From positions 6,820,001 through 6,884,000 of the forward strand of contig NZ_CP107918.1 in the NCBI RefSeq assembly GCF_036014195.1: DNA of 64,000 nucleotides, written 5' to 3'. Origin of the DNA: Streptomyces sp. NBC_00442. Its GTDB lineage: Bacteria; Actinomycetota; Actinomycetes; Streptomycetales; Streptomycetaceae. Both the position numbers and the translations under genes were made by a program. The notes under the pieces are model-generated. The model searched no databases and was not told the DNA's origin. It was given only the letters and a program-made list of their open reading frames with translations. The first letter of the stretch is position 1. Each line of letters starts with the position of its first letter. This document shows, in pieces, positions 34,253 to 41,983 of the stretch.

Positions 34253-35344
34253 TCAGACGGCCCAGCCGTACGGGTCCGGTATCCGCACCTCGGCGCCCAG
34301 TTCGCGGGCCGCCCTGAGCGCCCATGACGGGTCGCGCAGCAGTTCCCGGCCGAGCAGGACCGCGTCGGCCTCGCCGTTGGCGAGGATCTTCTCGGCCTGT
34401 GCGGGCTCGGTGATCAGGCCGACGGCCGCGACCGCCACGGGGCTTTCGCCGCGCACCCGCTCGGCGAACGGCACCTGGTAGCCGGGCCCGACCGGGATGC
34501 GCACGCCCGAGGCGTTGCCGCCGCTCGACACGTCGATGAGGTCCACACCGTGCTTCCCGAGCAGCGCGGCCAGGCGCACCGTGTCGTCGGGAGTCCAGCC
34601 GCCCTCGGTGAGCCAGTCGGTGGCGGAGACGCGGAAGAACAGCGGCAGTTCCTCGGGCCACACCGCCCGCACGGCGTCGGCGACTTCGAGGGCGAAGCGG
34701 GTGCGGTTCTCGAACGATCCGCCGTACTGGTCGGTGCGCCGGTTGGAGTGCGGCGAGAGGAACTGGCCGATCAGATAGCCGTGCGCGCCGTGGATCTCGA
34801 CGACCTTGAAGCCCGCGTCGAGCGCCCGGCGGGCCGCGTCCGCGAACTGACCCACGACGTGCTTGATGTGAGGGACCGTCAATTCCGTGGGAACGGTGTG
34901 CTTCTCGCTCCAGGCAACCGGGCTCGGGCCGACCGGCTGCCAGCCCTCCGCGCTCGCGGGGGGCAGCGGCGCGCCGCCGCGCCAGGGGCGGTCCGTCGAG
35001 GCCTTGCGTCCGGCGTGTGCGATCTGGATGCCGGGGACGGTGCCCTGGCTCTCCAGGAACGAGGTGATCCGGCGCAGCGGGGCGACCTGGGCGTCGTTCC
35101 AGATGCCGAGGTCCGCCGGCGAGATCCGGCCCTCGGGGCTGACGGCGGTGGCTTCGAGGAGGATCAGGCCGGTGCCGCCGGCCGCGCGGGCCGCGTAGTG
35201 CGCGAAGTGCCAGTCGCCGGCGACGCCGGCGTCGGGCCCGAAGACCTCGGCCGAGTACTGGCACATCGGCGCCATCCAGACCCGGTTCGGGATCGTCAGG
35301 GACCGCAGGGTGTAGGGCTCGAAGAGGGCACTCGCAGCAGACAC
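34253..35344 (-). CDS. Old Yellow Enzyme family NADH:flavin oxidoreductase (YqjM-like)
   Basis: A 363-residue FMN-dependent ene-reductase. ALFEPYTLRSLTIPNRVWMAPMCQY is typical of the N-terminus (cited only in part here: PNRVWMAPMCQY). IQIAHAGRKAS supplies the His-type substrate residues, EIHGAHGYLIGQFLSP the FMN loop, and LGRELLRDPSW the phosphate site. Cys in APMCQY tunes flavin potential in YqjM-type enzymes. It reduces activated C=C bonds and is often induced by electrophiles. GTG 35344 has GGAG eight bases upstream. Divergent from an ArsR gene, with palindromes between. Confidence 0.92.
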   Translation of the reverse strand: MSAASALFEPYTLRSLTIPNRVWMAPMCQYSAEVFGPDAGVAGDWHFAHYAARAAGGTGLILLEATAVSPEGRISPADLGIWNDAQVAPLRRITSFLESQGTVPGIQIAHAGRKASTDRPWRGGAPLPPASAEGWQPVGPSPVAWSEKHTVPTELTVPHIKHVVGQFADAARRALDAGFKVVEIHGAHGYLIGQFLSPHSNRRTDQYGGSFENRTRFALEVADAVRAVWPEELPLFFRVSATDWLTEGGWTPDDTVRLAALLGKHGVDLIDVSSGGNASGVRIPVGPGYQVPFAERVRGESPVAVAAVGLITEPAQAEKILANGEADAVLLGRELLRDPSWALRAARELGAEVRIPDPYGWAV

Positions 35345-35399
35345 GGCAGACTCCAGTCGACACGGCCCGGGGCGCCGGTGCGGCGCCGGGATCGCTTCG

Positions 35400-35449
35400 T
35401 ACGATACTCGTCGTAGTACGGGAGGTGTCAAACTACGACGCTCCTCGTA
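35400..35449. promoter_or_regulatory. Twin ArsR-type operators
   Basis: TACGA-N6-TCGTA occurs at 35400-35415 and again at 35434-35449, the second ending two bases before the ArsR ATG. A further dyad TCGTAGT...ACTACGA (35411-35438) bridges them. This fits an ArsR-family repressor controlling both itself and the ene-reductase. Confidence 0.75.
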
Positions 35450-35451
35450 CA

Positions 35452-35814
35452 ATGAGCTCCGTGACCACCACGACGAACGCCCGTGAACTCGCCCACCCGG
35501 CGCGCGAGGAGATCCGCCTGGACGGCGTCCTGCACGCCCTGTCCGACCCGATGCGGATGCGGGTGGTCCGGGCGCTGGCCGCCGGCCGGGGCGAGCTCTC
35601 CTGCTCGTACTTCGTGCTGCCCGTCACCAAGTCGACGACCACCCACCACTTCCGGGTGCTGCGCGAGAGCGGCGTGATCCAGCAGGCCTACCGGGGCACC
35701 GCCAAGATGAACGGGCTGCGCCGCGCGGACCTGGACGCGCTCTTCCCCGGCCTGCTCGACAGCGTCCTCGAGGCGGCGGACCGCGAGGCCCTGCGCCTGG
35801 GCGACGACTCCTGA
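35452..35814 (+). CDS. ArsR family transcriptional regulator
   Basis: A 120-residue winged-helix repressor. The DNA-binding part is VLHALSDPMRMRVVRALAAG, followed by LPVTKSTTTHHFRVLRESGV as the recognition helix. One Cys is in ELSCSYFV, but no clear metal-ligand cluster (ELCVC) is seen. So it may sense an organic electrophile through the Cys or work as a simple repressor. The ATG at 35452 lies two bases past an operator half-site and lacks a clear Shine-Dalgarno; a GTG at 35461 is also possible. It is divergent from the Old Yellow Enzyme. Confidence 0.87.
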   Translation: MSSVTTTTNARELAHPAREEIRLDGVLHALSDPMRMRVVRALAAGRGELSCSYFVLPVTKSTTTHHFRVLRESGVIQQAYRGTAKMNGLRRADLDALFPGLLDSVLEAADREALRLGDDS

Positions 35815-35819
35815 CTCCG

Positions 35820-35848
35820 CCCGGCGCGAGGCCCCGGCCCGCGCCGGG
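35820..35848. terminator. Hairpin after the ArsR gene
   Basis: CCCGGCGCG and CGCGCCGGG form a perfect 9-bp stem with an 11-base loop, six bases after the ArsR stop, between convergent ArsR and TetR genes. Confidence 0.65.
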
Positions 35849-35908
35849 ACCGCGGCCGCCCGCAGGGCTGCGCCGCCGTACCCGCGGCGGACGGACGCCC
35901 GCCGCCGG

Positions 35909-36511
35909 TCAGGGAGCGGGCCGCGGCGGCAGGCCCTGCTCCCAGTCGAGCCCGTAGCGCTGGAACAGCTCCGCCCGCAGGGTCACCGCGTCCATGGGGG
36001 CGCCCGGCAGGAGCGCGGCGAAGACGGCGCCCATCAGATTGGCGCGCAGCATCGGATACTCGTGCTCCACGTCCCGCGAGCCGTACCGCTCGATGGTGTC
36101 CCGGAGGAGGGCGGCCAGGCGCTGCTGCTCGGGGCACCGCACGAACCCCTGGGCCTGCAGGATGCCCGCCATGTGCGCCCGCATGAGGACCGGCTGGGAG
36201 TGGGTGAGACCGAGGATCGCGTCGATGGCGCGGGCCAGGCGCTCACGCCCGTCGGTGGTCCGCGGCTCGCGCTCCAGGCCCGCCTCCAGGGTCAGATGCA
36301 TGAGGCGGTGCACGGCGGACTGGAGCAGCTGCCGCTTGCCCGGGAAGTAGTACGACACGAGGCCGCGGGCCGAGCCCGCCCGGTCCGCGATGGCGCCGAG
36401 CGTCGTCGATTCGTAGCCCCGTTCCGCCACCAGCTCCACAGTGGCCTGCAGCAGCCGCTCGCGAGAACGTCTGCGCAATTCTTCATTGACCGATGCGCTG
36501 CGCGGGGACAT
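35909..36511 (-). CDS. TetR family transcriptional regulator
   Basis: A 200-residue TetR regulator. The helix-turn-helix is LLQATVELVAERGYESTTL through GSARGLVSYYFPGKRQLL. The C-terminal half is helical and includes HSQPVLMRAHMAGILQ. The ATG has AGGAG upstream (GCAGGAGTTACAGC). A symmetric element TGGCTCGGAGCCA lies 21 to 33 bases upstream of the start, over the likely transcription start, so autoregulation is probable. No divergent or tandem neighbour is an obvious target. Confidence 0.88.
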   Translation of the reverse strand: MSPRSASVNEELRRRSRERLLQATVELVAERGYESTTLGAIADRAGSARGLVSYYFPGKRQLLQSAVHRLMHLTLEAGLEREPRTTDGRERLARAIDAILGLTHSQPVLMRAHMAGILQAQGFVRCPEQQRLAALLRDTIERYGSRDVEHEYPMLRANLMGAVFAALLPGAPMDAVTLRAELFQRYGLDWEQGLPPRPAP

Positions 36512-36531
36512 GCTGTAACTCCTGCGTTGAC

Positions 36532-36544
36532 TGGCTCGGAGCCA
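36532..36544. promoter_or_regulatory. Operator of the adjacent TetR gene
   Basis: TGGCTC-G-GAGCCA, a perfect dyad, directly downstream of a minus-strand TATATT (-10, 36544-36549) and upstream of the TetR ATG at 36511. Probable self-repression site. Confidence 0.6.
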
Positions 36545-36683
36545 ATATACTCAGGCTGTCGCGGGGCGGTACCCCTTTCACGGGGTCTGACCTGCGCACG
36601 GGCTGCTCGTTCGGGGTGACGCGGGGGATCACCTCGGACGAGTGGCCCCTTTTCGCCCCCGCGGCGGCCCCCTCCGTGATCTC

Positions 36684-36775
36684 CCCCGCCGGCCCTCCCC
36701 GGCCCCGCTCGGCGGCCTTCGCCGACGCCGCTCAGCGGCCCTGCCCGGCCCCGCTCAGCGGCCTTCGCCGGCGAG
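36684..36775. repeat. Tandem 23-bp repeats at the 3' end of the HAD gene
   Basis: GCTCAGCGGCC-like units start at 36707, 36730 and 36753, exactly 23 bases apart, with a further degenerate copy before them. Alternate copies match best, so a 46-bp duplication of a 23-bp pair is likely. The last copy overlaps the final codons of the minus-strand HAD gene. Confidence 0.75.
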
Positions 36776-37459
36776 CGCGAGCACCGCCCGCAGGCCGTCC
36801 GGGCGCTCCCGCACCGGCAGATGGTCCACGAAGTGCACCGCGCAGCCGAGCGCCGCGGCCCCGCCGTCCGCCCGGCGGTCGTCGCCCACCATCAAGACGC
36901 CGCCCGGAGCCTGCCCGAGCGCCTCGCAGGCCACCTGGAACAACCGCGCGTCGGGCTTTTGCACCCCGTGCTCGAAGGACAGCGCGTACGTGTCCACGAA
37001 GTCGTCCAGGCCGTGCGCGCGGAAGACGGGCCGCAGGTCCCAGCCGATGTTGCTCACCACGCCGATCCCGATCCCGCGCTCCCGCAGCCCGGCGAGGACC
37101 GGTCCGGCGTCGGCGTACGGACGCCAGGCGGCCGGGGTCATGTGACGGTCGTAGAGCAGGTCGTACAGGCGGGGGTCGGGCAGCCCCACCGTGCGGGCGA
37201 GACCCGTGTACGCGCGCCGGTGCAGTTCGCCGTCCCGGTCGCGCACGCTCCACAGCTCCGCGAGATGCGCGGGCACGCGCAGCGGGTTGGCGCCGCCGGG
37301 CAGCGCACCGGCCTCCTCCAACTCCCGCGCGCACCGGGCGAATTCGGCCTCCGGCAGCGTGATGGCGCAGGCGTCGAGCGCCGCGGAGAGCCAGTCGCCC
37401 ACGGGCTCGACGCGAAAGAGGGTGCCGGAGAAGTCGAAGAGAACGCCCTTGATCGTCAT
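36755..37459 (-). CDS. HAD family hydrolase
   Basis: A 234-residue haloacid-dehalogenase-like protein. Motif I is VLFDFSGTLFRVEP, with Ser in place of the usual second Asp-adjacent Asp (DxDGT becomes DFSGT), a change seen in the group of actinobacterial HAD-IA hydrolases. Motif II is VVSNIGWDLR, motif III VQKPDARLF and motif IV LMVGDDRRADGG. The acid/base Asp of motif I is therefore replaced, so activity may be altered. It ends inside a 23-bp tandem repeat. It is followed upstream by a PAP2 gene, 19 bp away. Confidence 0.83.
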   Translation of the reverse strand: MTIKGVLFDFSGTLFRVEPVGDWLSAALDACAITLPEAEFARCARELEEAGALPGGANPLRVPAHLAELWSVRDRDGELHRRAYTGLARTVGLPDPRLYDLLYDRHMTPAAWRPYADAGPVLAGLRERGIGIGVVSNIGWDLRPVFRAHGLDDFVDTYALSFEHGVQKPDARLFQVACEALGQAPGGVLMVGDDRRADGGAAALGCAVHFVDHLPVRERPDGLRAVLALAGEGR

Positions 37460-37478
37460 GCCCGTGATCCTCGCCTGC

Positions 37479-38150
37479 TCAGCGTGGCCGGTTCAAGACC
37501 AGACGCTGATATGCCGCCGCGCTCAGCATGACGACGGCCACTCCCGTCAGCCAGCCGCCCACCACGTCCGAGAACCAGTGCACGCCGAGGAACAGCCGCG
37601 TGAACCCCACGCCCAGGGCGCTGACGACCCCCGCCGCCGTGACGGCCGCCCGCACCACGGGCCGGGCATCGTGCAGCACCAGGAGCCAGACGATCAGCCC
37701 GGACGCGACCGTCACGCCCAGCGCGTGCCCGGACGGGAAAGCGGCGTACGAGGCGGTGGCCACCGGGTCCGGCCAGTGCGGCCGCTCCCGGCCCACGGCC
37801 GCCTTCAGGCCCTGCTGCACGGCCGTGCCGCCCGCGCTCGTCGCGGCGACCCACAGCGCGAGCAGCCGCTCGCGGCGCCACAGCAGGAGCGCCACGACCG
37901 CCGCGAGCAGGGAGCGCATCGTCCAGGGATCCCACACCCAGTCGCTCAGCAGCCTGTTCGCATGGGTGAGTCCGGGGTCGGTGACCGCGCGCCGGTGCAG
38001 CGCATCGGCGACCGCCCGGTCCCACGCCATCAGCGGACCCCACTCGGCCGCCACCAGGATCAGCAGCAGCGCCGCGAGCGCGGCGCAGACGAGACCGGCG
38101 CGGAGCGGCGCGGTGGGGCGCGCGGAGACGGGAGCGGGAGCGAGCAGCAT
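37479..38150 (-). CDS. PAP2 superfamily membrane phosphatase
   Basis: A 223-residue membrane protein with about five or six helices. The phosphatase triad is KAAVGRERP, PSGHA and TRLFLGVHWFSDVVGG; the last has Thr where Ser is usual. PAP2 enzymes dephosphorylate undecaprenyl or phosphatidyl phosphates at the outer face of the membrane. It lies just upstream of the HAD gene on the same strand (19 bp) and downstream of the M56 peptidase gene (33 bp), so it may be part of a small transcript. Confidence 0.9.
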   Translation of the reverse strand: MLLAPAPVSARPTAPLRAGLVCAALAALLLILVAAEWGPLMAWDRAVADALHRRAVTDPGLTHANRLLSDWVWDPWTMRSLLAAVVALLLWRRERLLALWVAATSAGGTAVQQGLKAAVGRERPHWPDPVATASYAAFPSGHALGVTVASGLIVWLLVLHDARPVVRAAVTAAGVVSALGVGFTRLFLGVHWFSDVVGGWLTGVAVVMLSAAAYQRLVLNRPR

Positions 38151-38183
38151 GCCAGTGATCCAACCCGATACCGAGTGGCCCGG

Positions 38184-39119
38184 CTAGCCCAGGGCGTGCA
38201 GGCCCGGTACGAGGGCCACGAGCAGCGGCACGGCCGGGACGAGAGCGGCGTACGCGGTCAGGCGCAGCCGGTGGCTCGCGGGGAGCCGTGGAGCGGCCGA
38301 CAGGAGGCGGTGCACGCGCCGGGGGAGCTGGCCGTCCGGGGCGGGACAGGGCCCGAACACCCCGCGGTCCTCGTTGAGTTCGACCAGGGCGAGCGCGATC
38401 GTGAGGCGCCCGAAGCGCCTGGAGGCCACATCGTCGGCTGCCAGCTCCACCAGCCGGTGCATCTCGTCGCGGAACGCCGCGAACACCGGCACCTGCGGGA
38501 ACCCGCGGGCGAGTGCGCCCGAGCAGTGCAGCAGCCAGTCGTGGCGGGCCCGCGCGTGCCCCAGCTCATGGGCGAGCACCGCATCGAGCTGACGGCCCTT
38601 CAGGCGTCGAAGTGCCGCGGTGGTGATGACCAGTTGGGGCATCTGGCCCGGCAGCCACCAGGCGTCGGGCCGCGCCGCCTCAAGGACCACGAGGCGCTCG
38701 CCCGACGGCTCCTCGCCGGGCAGCAGCGGAGAACGCAGGCGAAGCTCGGCGCGGCGCCGGCGCCGGCGCGCCCAGCTGTCCCTGATCTCCCGGGTGAGCA
38801 TCGCTCCCGTCCAGGCCCCGCCGAGGAAGAGCACCACGGCGAGCGCCGCCGACCACGGGCCGTAGGGACCGAGCGCGTACGCCTCGACGACGGCCCGGGG
38901 TGCGGGCGCGAACACCTGGCCGCGCACGGTCCGCCACGCGGACGCGGCACTGAGGACCATCGCGAGGCCGAAGCACAGCAGGACCGCCGCCACCACGCAC
39001 TGCCAGACCCACAACGCCACCACCGGCTCGCGCTCGACCCAGTCGGCACGGGCGAGCAGTCGCGGGGCGGCGACGGCGGACACCAGGCCGAGCACCAGCA
39101 ACGCGAGGGAGACCGTCAT
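38184..39119 (-). CDS. M56 family membrane metallopeptidase
   Basis: A 311-residue integral-membrane zinc protease. Three hydrophobic segments lie before an Arg-rich cytoplasmic loop (about 117-125). The motif HELGH is at residues 184-188 in VLAHELGHARARHDW, and one or two helices follow at the C-terminus. The family includes BlaR1/MecR1, but here there is no penicillin-sensor domain. In Streptomyces such genes often have a BlaI-type repressor beside them; none is seen in this window. A dyad CCTATGA-N12-TCATAGG lies nine bases upstream of the ATG. Confidence 0.85.
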   Translation of the reverse strand: MTVSLALLVLGLVSAVAAPRLLARADWVEREPVVALWVWQCVVAAVLLCFGLAMVLSAASAWRTVRGQVFAPAPRAVVEAYALGPYGPWSAALAVVLFLGGAWTGAMLTREIRDSWARRRRRRAELRLRSPLLPGEEPSGERLVVLEAARPDAWWLPGQMPQLVITTAALRRLKGRQLDAVLAHELGHARARHDWLLHCSGALARGFPQVPVFAAFRDEMHRLVELAADDVASRRFGRLTIALALVELNEDRGVFGPCPAPDGQLPRRVHRLLSAAPRLPASHRLRLTAYAALVPAVPLLVALVPGLHALG

Positions 39120-39127
39120 GGTCTCAG

Positions 39128-39153
39128 CCTATGAGCGGGGCCGCCGTCATAGG
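39128..39153. promoter_or_regulatory. Palindrome at the M56 peptidase start
   Basis: CCTATGA-N12-TCATAGG is a perfect 7-bp dyad nine bases upstream of the peptidase ATG. The spacing suits a dimeric repressor such as a BlaI-type protein encoded elsewhere. Confidence 0.55.
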
Positions 39154-39206
39154 TATGTCCGCGGGCACCAAGTGACGTACGCCACGACGCGCCACGGGCG
39201 GCGGGC

Positions 39207-39782
39207 TCAGACGGTCACCAGCATCGCGAGCATCGCGATCCCCATCGACAGCCGGCACGCCAGCGCCAGCTCCGGCCGGGCCCCCCACGGCACGGACGGC
39301 ACGCCGCCCCCCGGTGCGCCGCCGCCCGCCGACGGCAGCAGCCGCGCCCCGGCCGACAGGACATAGCCCGCGAAGTACACCAGCAGCGCCCCCGTCAGCA
39401 GCGGAATGCCGCCCCCCGGATGCCCGGCATGCCCCGCGTGTCCCTCGGGGTGGGTGCTTCCCGGTGCCATCGCGAGCGCCATGTAGACCATCGCGAGCGA
39501 ACCCACCACGTGGTGCAGATGGTGCGCGCCGCCCCGCGCGAGCCACAGGGCGCGCAGAGCGCCGCCGCCGAAGACCACCGCGTACGCCGCCGGCATCCAC
39601 ACCCCGGGCGGGGCGAACGCCGCCGGCACGGCCATCGCGGCCATCCCGAACCCCATCACCGCCTCGCCGCCCGCCGCCCTGCGAGCCGGCTCGGAGCCGC
39701 TGCGCAGGCGCAGCAGACAGTACGAGCCCGTCGCCGCGCACAGCGCGACGAGCAGCCAGCCGGGCACCACCGGACCGTGCAC
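39207..39782 (-). CDS. DUF5134 membrane protein
   Basis: A 191-residue membrane protein with about five hydrophobic helices, including WLLVALCAATGSYCLLRL and AYAVVFGGGALRALWLA. It has His-rich stretches ARGGAHHLHHVVGSLAMVYMAL and HPEGHAGHAGHPGG. That pattern is the actinobacterial DUF5134 family, of unknown function; the His cluster might bind metal. GTG 39782 has GGGGAGG six bases upstream. It lies 87 bp upstream of the M56 peptidase on the same strand, an association also seen in other streptomycetes. Confidence 0.78.
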   Translation of the reverse strand: MHGPVVPGWLLVALCAATGSYCLLRLRSGSEPARRAAGGEAVMGFGMAAMAVPAAFAPPGVWMPAAYAVVFGGGALRALWLARGGAHHLHHVVGSLAMVYMALAMAPGSTHPEGHAGHAGHPGGGIPLLTGALLVYFAGYVLSAGARLLPSAGGGAPGGGVPSVPWGARPELALACRLSMGIAMLAMLVTV

Positions 39783-39952
39783 GGCGTACCTCCCCGCTCG
39801 ATGTGACGCCTGCCGCCCAGTCGATGCCCATCCACGGGGCCGCATACGCGGGCGCAGGGACACACAGGGGGAGCGCGCGGGGGATCACCGCGGGCCGCCG
39901 CGGGGTGCCGGCCGGCCGGGGCCCGCGGCCTTCGGCGAGGACGGCCCCCAGG

Positions 39953-40339
39953 TCAGGGCCGAAAGCGCAGCGGATGATCGTCCGGGATCTCCACCACCAC
40001 GATGCGGACCCCGTCCGGGTCCTCGATCCACATCTCGACGAGCCCCCACGGCTCGCGCACCGGAGGCCGCACGACGTCGACCCCGCGCTCCACCAGTTCC
40101 TCGTGGGCCAGCGCCACGTCGGCGACCTGGAGCCACAGCTGGAGCCCCGGCGCCGGCGGGCGGTCGGCGCGGCCGGACACCTCGAGGAATCCGCCGCCCA
40201 GGAAGTAGACCGTGCCGCGCTCGGGTCCCTTACCGAACTCGCGGTACACCGCGAGCCCCAGGTGCTCGCCGTAGAAGGCGCGTGAACGCTCGGGGTCGGT
40301 GGGGCGCAGAAGGGTCCGGCTGCTCAGTACGTGCACCAT
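39953..40339 (-). CDS. VOC (glyoxalase-like) family protein
   Basis: A 128-residue vicinal-oxygen-chelate protein with two beta-alpha-beta-beta-beta modules. LLRPTDPERSRAFYGEHLGL opens the first and GLQLWLQVADVALAHEELVERG the second; the end strand is MWIEDPDGVRIVVVEI. The metal ligands cannot be assigned confidently. Members are glyoxalases, dioxygenases or antibiotic-binding proteins. Start ATG at 40339. It is divergent from the GNAT gene. Confidence 0.85.
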   Translation of the reverse strand: MVHVLSSRTLLRPTDPERSRAFYGEHLGLAVYREFGKGPERGTVYFLGGGFLEVSGRADRPPAPGLQLWLQVADVALAHEELVERGVDVVRPPVREPWGLVEMWIEDPDGVRIVVVEIPDDHPLRFRP

Positions 40340-40413
40340 GGCAGAGGACCCTAACCGCCGGGATACGCTCCAAGGACCGCCCCGCACCACCGATCAGCAG
40401 GGAGACGCGCACG

Positions 40414-40962
40414 ATGGACACCGCCGGACACGCCACCGCGGAGCTGAGCTACCGGGACGCCACGGAAGCAGACGTCGAGGCGCTCGTGCCGCTCATCGAG
40501 TCGGCCTATCGCGGGGACGCGAGCCGTGCCGGCTGGACCACCGAGGCCGACATCCTGCAGGGGCGGCGCACCGACCCCGAAGGGGTGCGCGCCGTCATCA
40601 CCACACCCCGCAGCAAGCTGCTCACCGTGACACGGGACGGCGTGCTCGTGGCCTGCTGCCAGCTGGAACACCGGGGAGAGGCGGCCTACTTCGGCATGTT
40701 CGCGGTCTCGCCCGCCCTCCAGGGCGCGGGCCTCGGCAAGCAGATCATCGCCGAGGCCGAGCGCGTCGTGCGGGCCGAGTGGGGTGTGCGCGAGATGCAC
40801 ATGACGGTGATCTCGGTCCGGGAGGAACTCATCGCGTTCTACGAGCGGCGCGGCTACCGCCGTACGGGAAGGATGTCGCCCTTCCCGTACGGCGACGAGC
40901 GCTTCGGTGTGCCGCAGCGCGACGACCTCGAATTCGAGCTCCTGGTCAAGGAGTTGGGCTGA
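40414..40962 (+). CDS. GNAT family N-acetyltransferase
   Basis: A 182-residue acetyltransferase. The acetyl-CoA loop is FAVSPALQGAGLGKQIIAEAERVV; the FYERRGYRRTGRMSPF segment is the conserved C-terminal strand and helix (cited only in part). Substrate unknown. ATG 40414 has GGGAG eleven bases upstream. It is divergent from the VOC gene by about 74 bp and ends nine bases before the convergent glycerophosphodiesterase. Confidence 0.87.
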   Translation: MDTAGHATAELSYRDATEADVEALVPLIESAYRGDASRAGWTTEADILQGRRTDPEGVRAVITTPRSKLLTVTRDGVLVACCQLEHRGEAAYFGMFAVSPALQGAGLGKQIIAEAERVVRAEWGVREMHMTVISVREELIAFYERRGYRRTGRMSPFPYGDERFGVPQRDDLEFELLVKELG

Positions 40963-40971
40963 CGGCGCGCC

Positions 40972-41655
40972 TTACGCAGTGAAGCGGCCGGTGCGGCGGA
41001 TCTCCGGGTGGTCGGTCGTCGCGCCGTCCAGTTGCAAGGCCCGTGCCAGACGCAGATGGTCCTGGGTGTTCACGGTCCAGCCGATCACCTTGAGCCCGGC
41101 CGCGTGAGCCCGCTCGACCGTTTCCAGGGTGATCCGTTCGATGCTGAGCACCAGGCTCCGCGCGCCGACCGCACGGGCCCGGTCGATGAGGTCGGGCCCC
41201 CAGTCGTCGTCCACGAGCCCGGTGCGCACGCCGGGCACCAGCGTCGCGATCTCGGCGAGCGCCGTGTCGTGGAAGGAGATGACCTCCACCCGGCCCACCA
41301 GGTCGCGCCGCTCGATCACCTCGGCGAGCGAGCGGGCCGCGGCGACGTCCTTGATCTCTGCCTGGATCGGGGTCTTCACCGCGTCGAGGACCTCCTCGAA
41401 CACGGGGATGCGCTCGCCCCGGCCCGCGTCCAGCTCCCGCAGCTCGGCGAGGGTCATCTCCCCGACGGGCCCCCTGCCGTCCGTGGTGCGGTCGACCTCG
41501 GCGTCGTGCAGGACGACGAGGGCGCCGTCCTTGCTGAGACGCAGATCGAGTTCGATGACGTCCATGCCCGCGCGTTCTGCGTGGACGAAGGAACGCAGGG
41601 TGTTCTCCGGCTCGACACCCATGACCCCGCGATGACCGATGGTGAGGAACGTCAA
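40972..41655 (-). CDS. Glycerophosphodiester phosphodiesterase
   Basis: A 227-residue GDPD with the TIM-barrel metal site: GHRG near residue 8, EPENTLRSF, VIELDLRLSKDG and LHDAEVDRTT. It hydrolyses glycerophosphodiesters to glycerol 3-phosphate and an alcohol. No signal peptide, so it acts in the cytoplasm. The start is TTG at 41655, with GAGG seven bases upstream; no nearer ATG or GTG gives the full domain. It converges on the GNAT gene. Confidence 0.9.
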   Translation of the reverse strand: MTFLTIGHRGVMGVEPENTLRSFVHAERAGMDVIELDLRLSKDGALVVLHDAEVDRTTDGRGPVGEMTLAELRELDAGRGERIPVFEEVLDAVKTPIQAEIKDVAAARSLAEVIERRDLVGRVEVISFHDTALAEIATLVPGVRTGLVDDDWGPDLIDRARAVGARSLVLSIERITLETVERAHAAGLKVIGWTVNTQDHLRLARALQLDGATTDHPEIRRTGRFTA

Positions 41656-41726
41656 GACAGGCCTCGCTTCCGTCGACGGCGGTAGGCGTGCGCGACGCGG
41701 TCCCGTGCGCACGCGGCAGCCGCAGC

Positions 41727-41852
41727 CTAACGGCCCGCCACCGCTACGGACCCCGGCTCGCGCGGGCCGGCGGCGCGGTCCGTACGAGTTGACGCGATCC
41801 CGAGGACGAGGCCGGTGATCAGGGCTGCGACTAGGACGGCGCGGGTGCTCAT
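41727..41852 (-). CDS. Small single-pass membrane protein (41 residues)
   Basis: A 41-residue ORF starting MSTRAVLVAALITGLVLG, one membrane helix with a short charged C-terminus (ASTRTDRAAGPREPG). GGAG lies upstream of the ATG at a suitable distance. It sits 71 bp upstream of the phosphodiesterase and 131 bp downstream of the PadR gene. Function unknown; it could be spurious. Confidence 0.45.
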   Translation of the reverse strand: MSTRAVLVAALITGLVLGIASTRTDRAAGPREPGSVAVAGR

Positions 41853-41983
41853 GGGCGCGGCTCCGGGATGCGCTCGGGGGGCGGGGGAACTCCGTCCTAC
41901 CTGTGCGCACCCGTCGCGGGCCACTTCGCGTCACCCGCCCGTGGGCGATTCCTCCGGGGCTTGACGCGGCTGACGCGGCGGCC

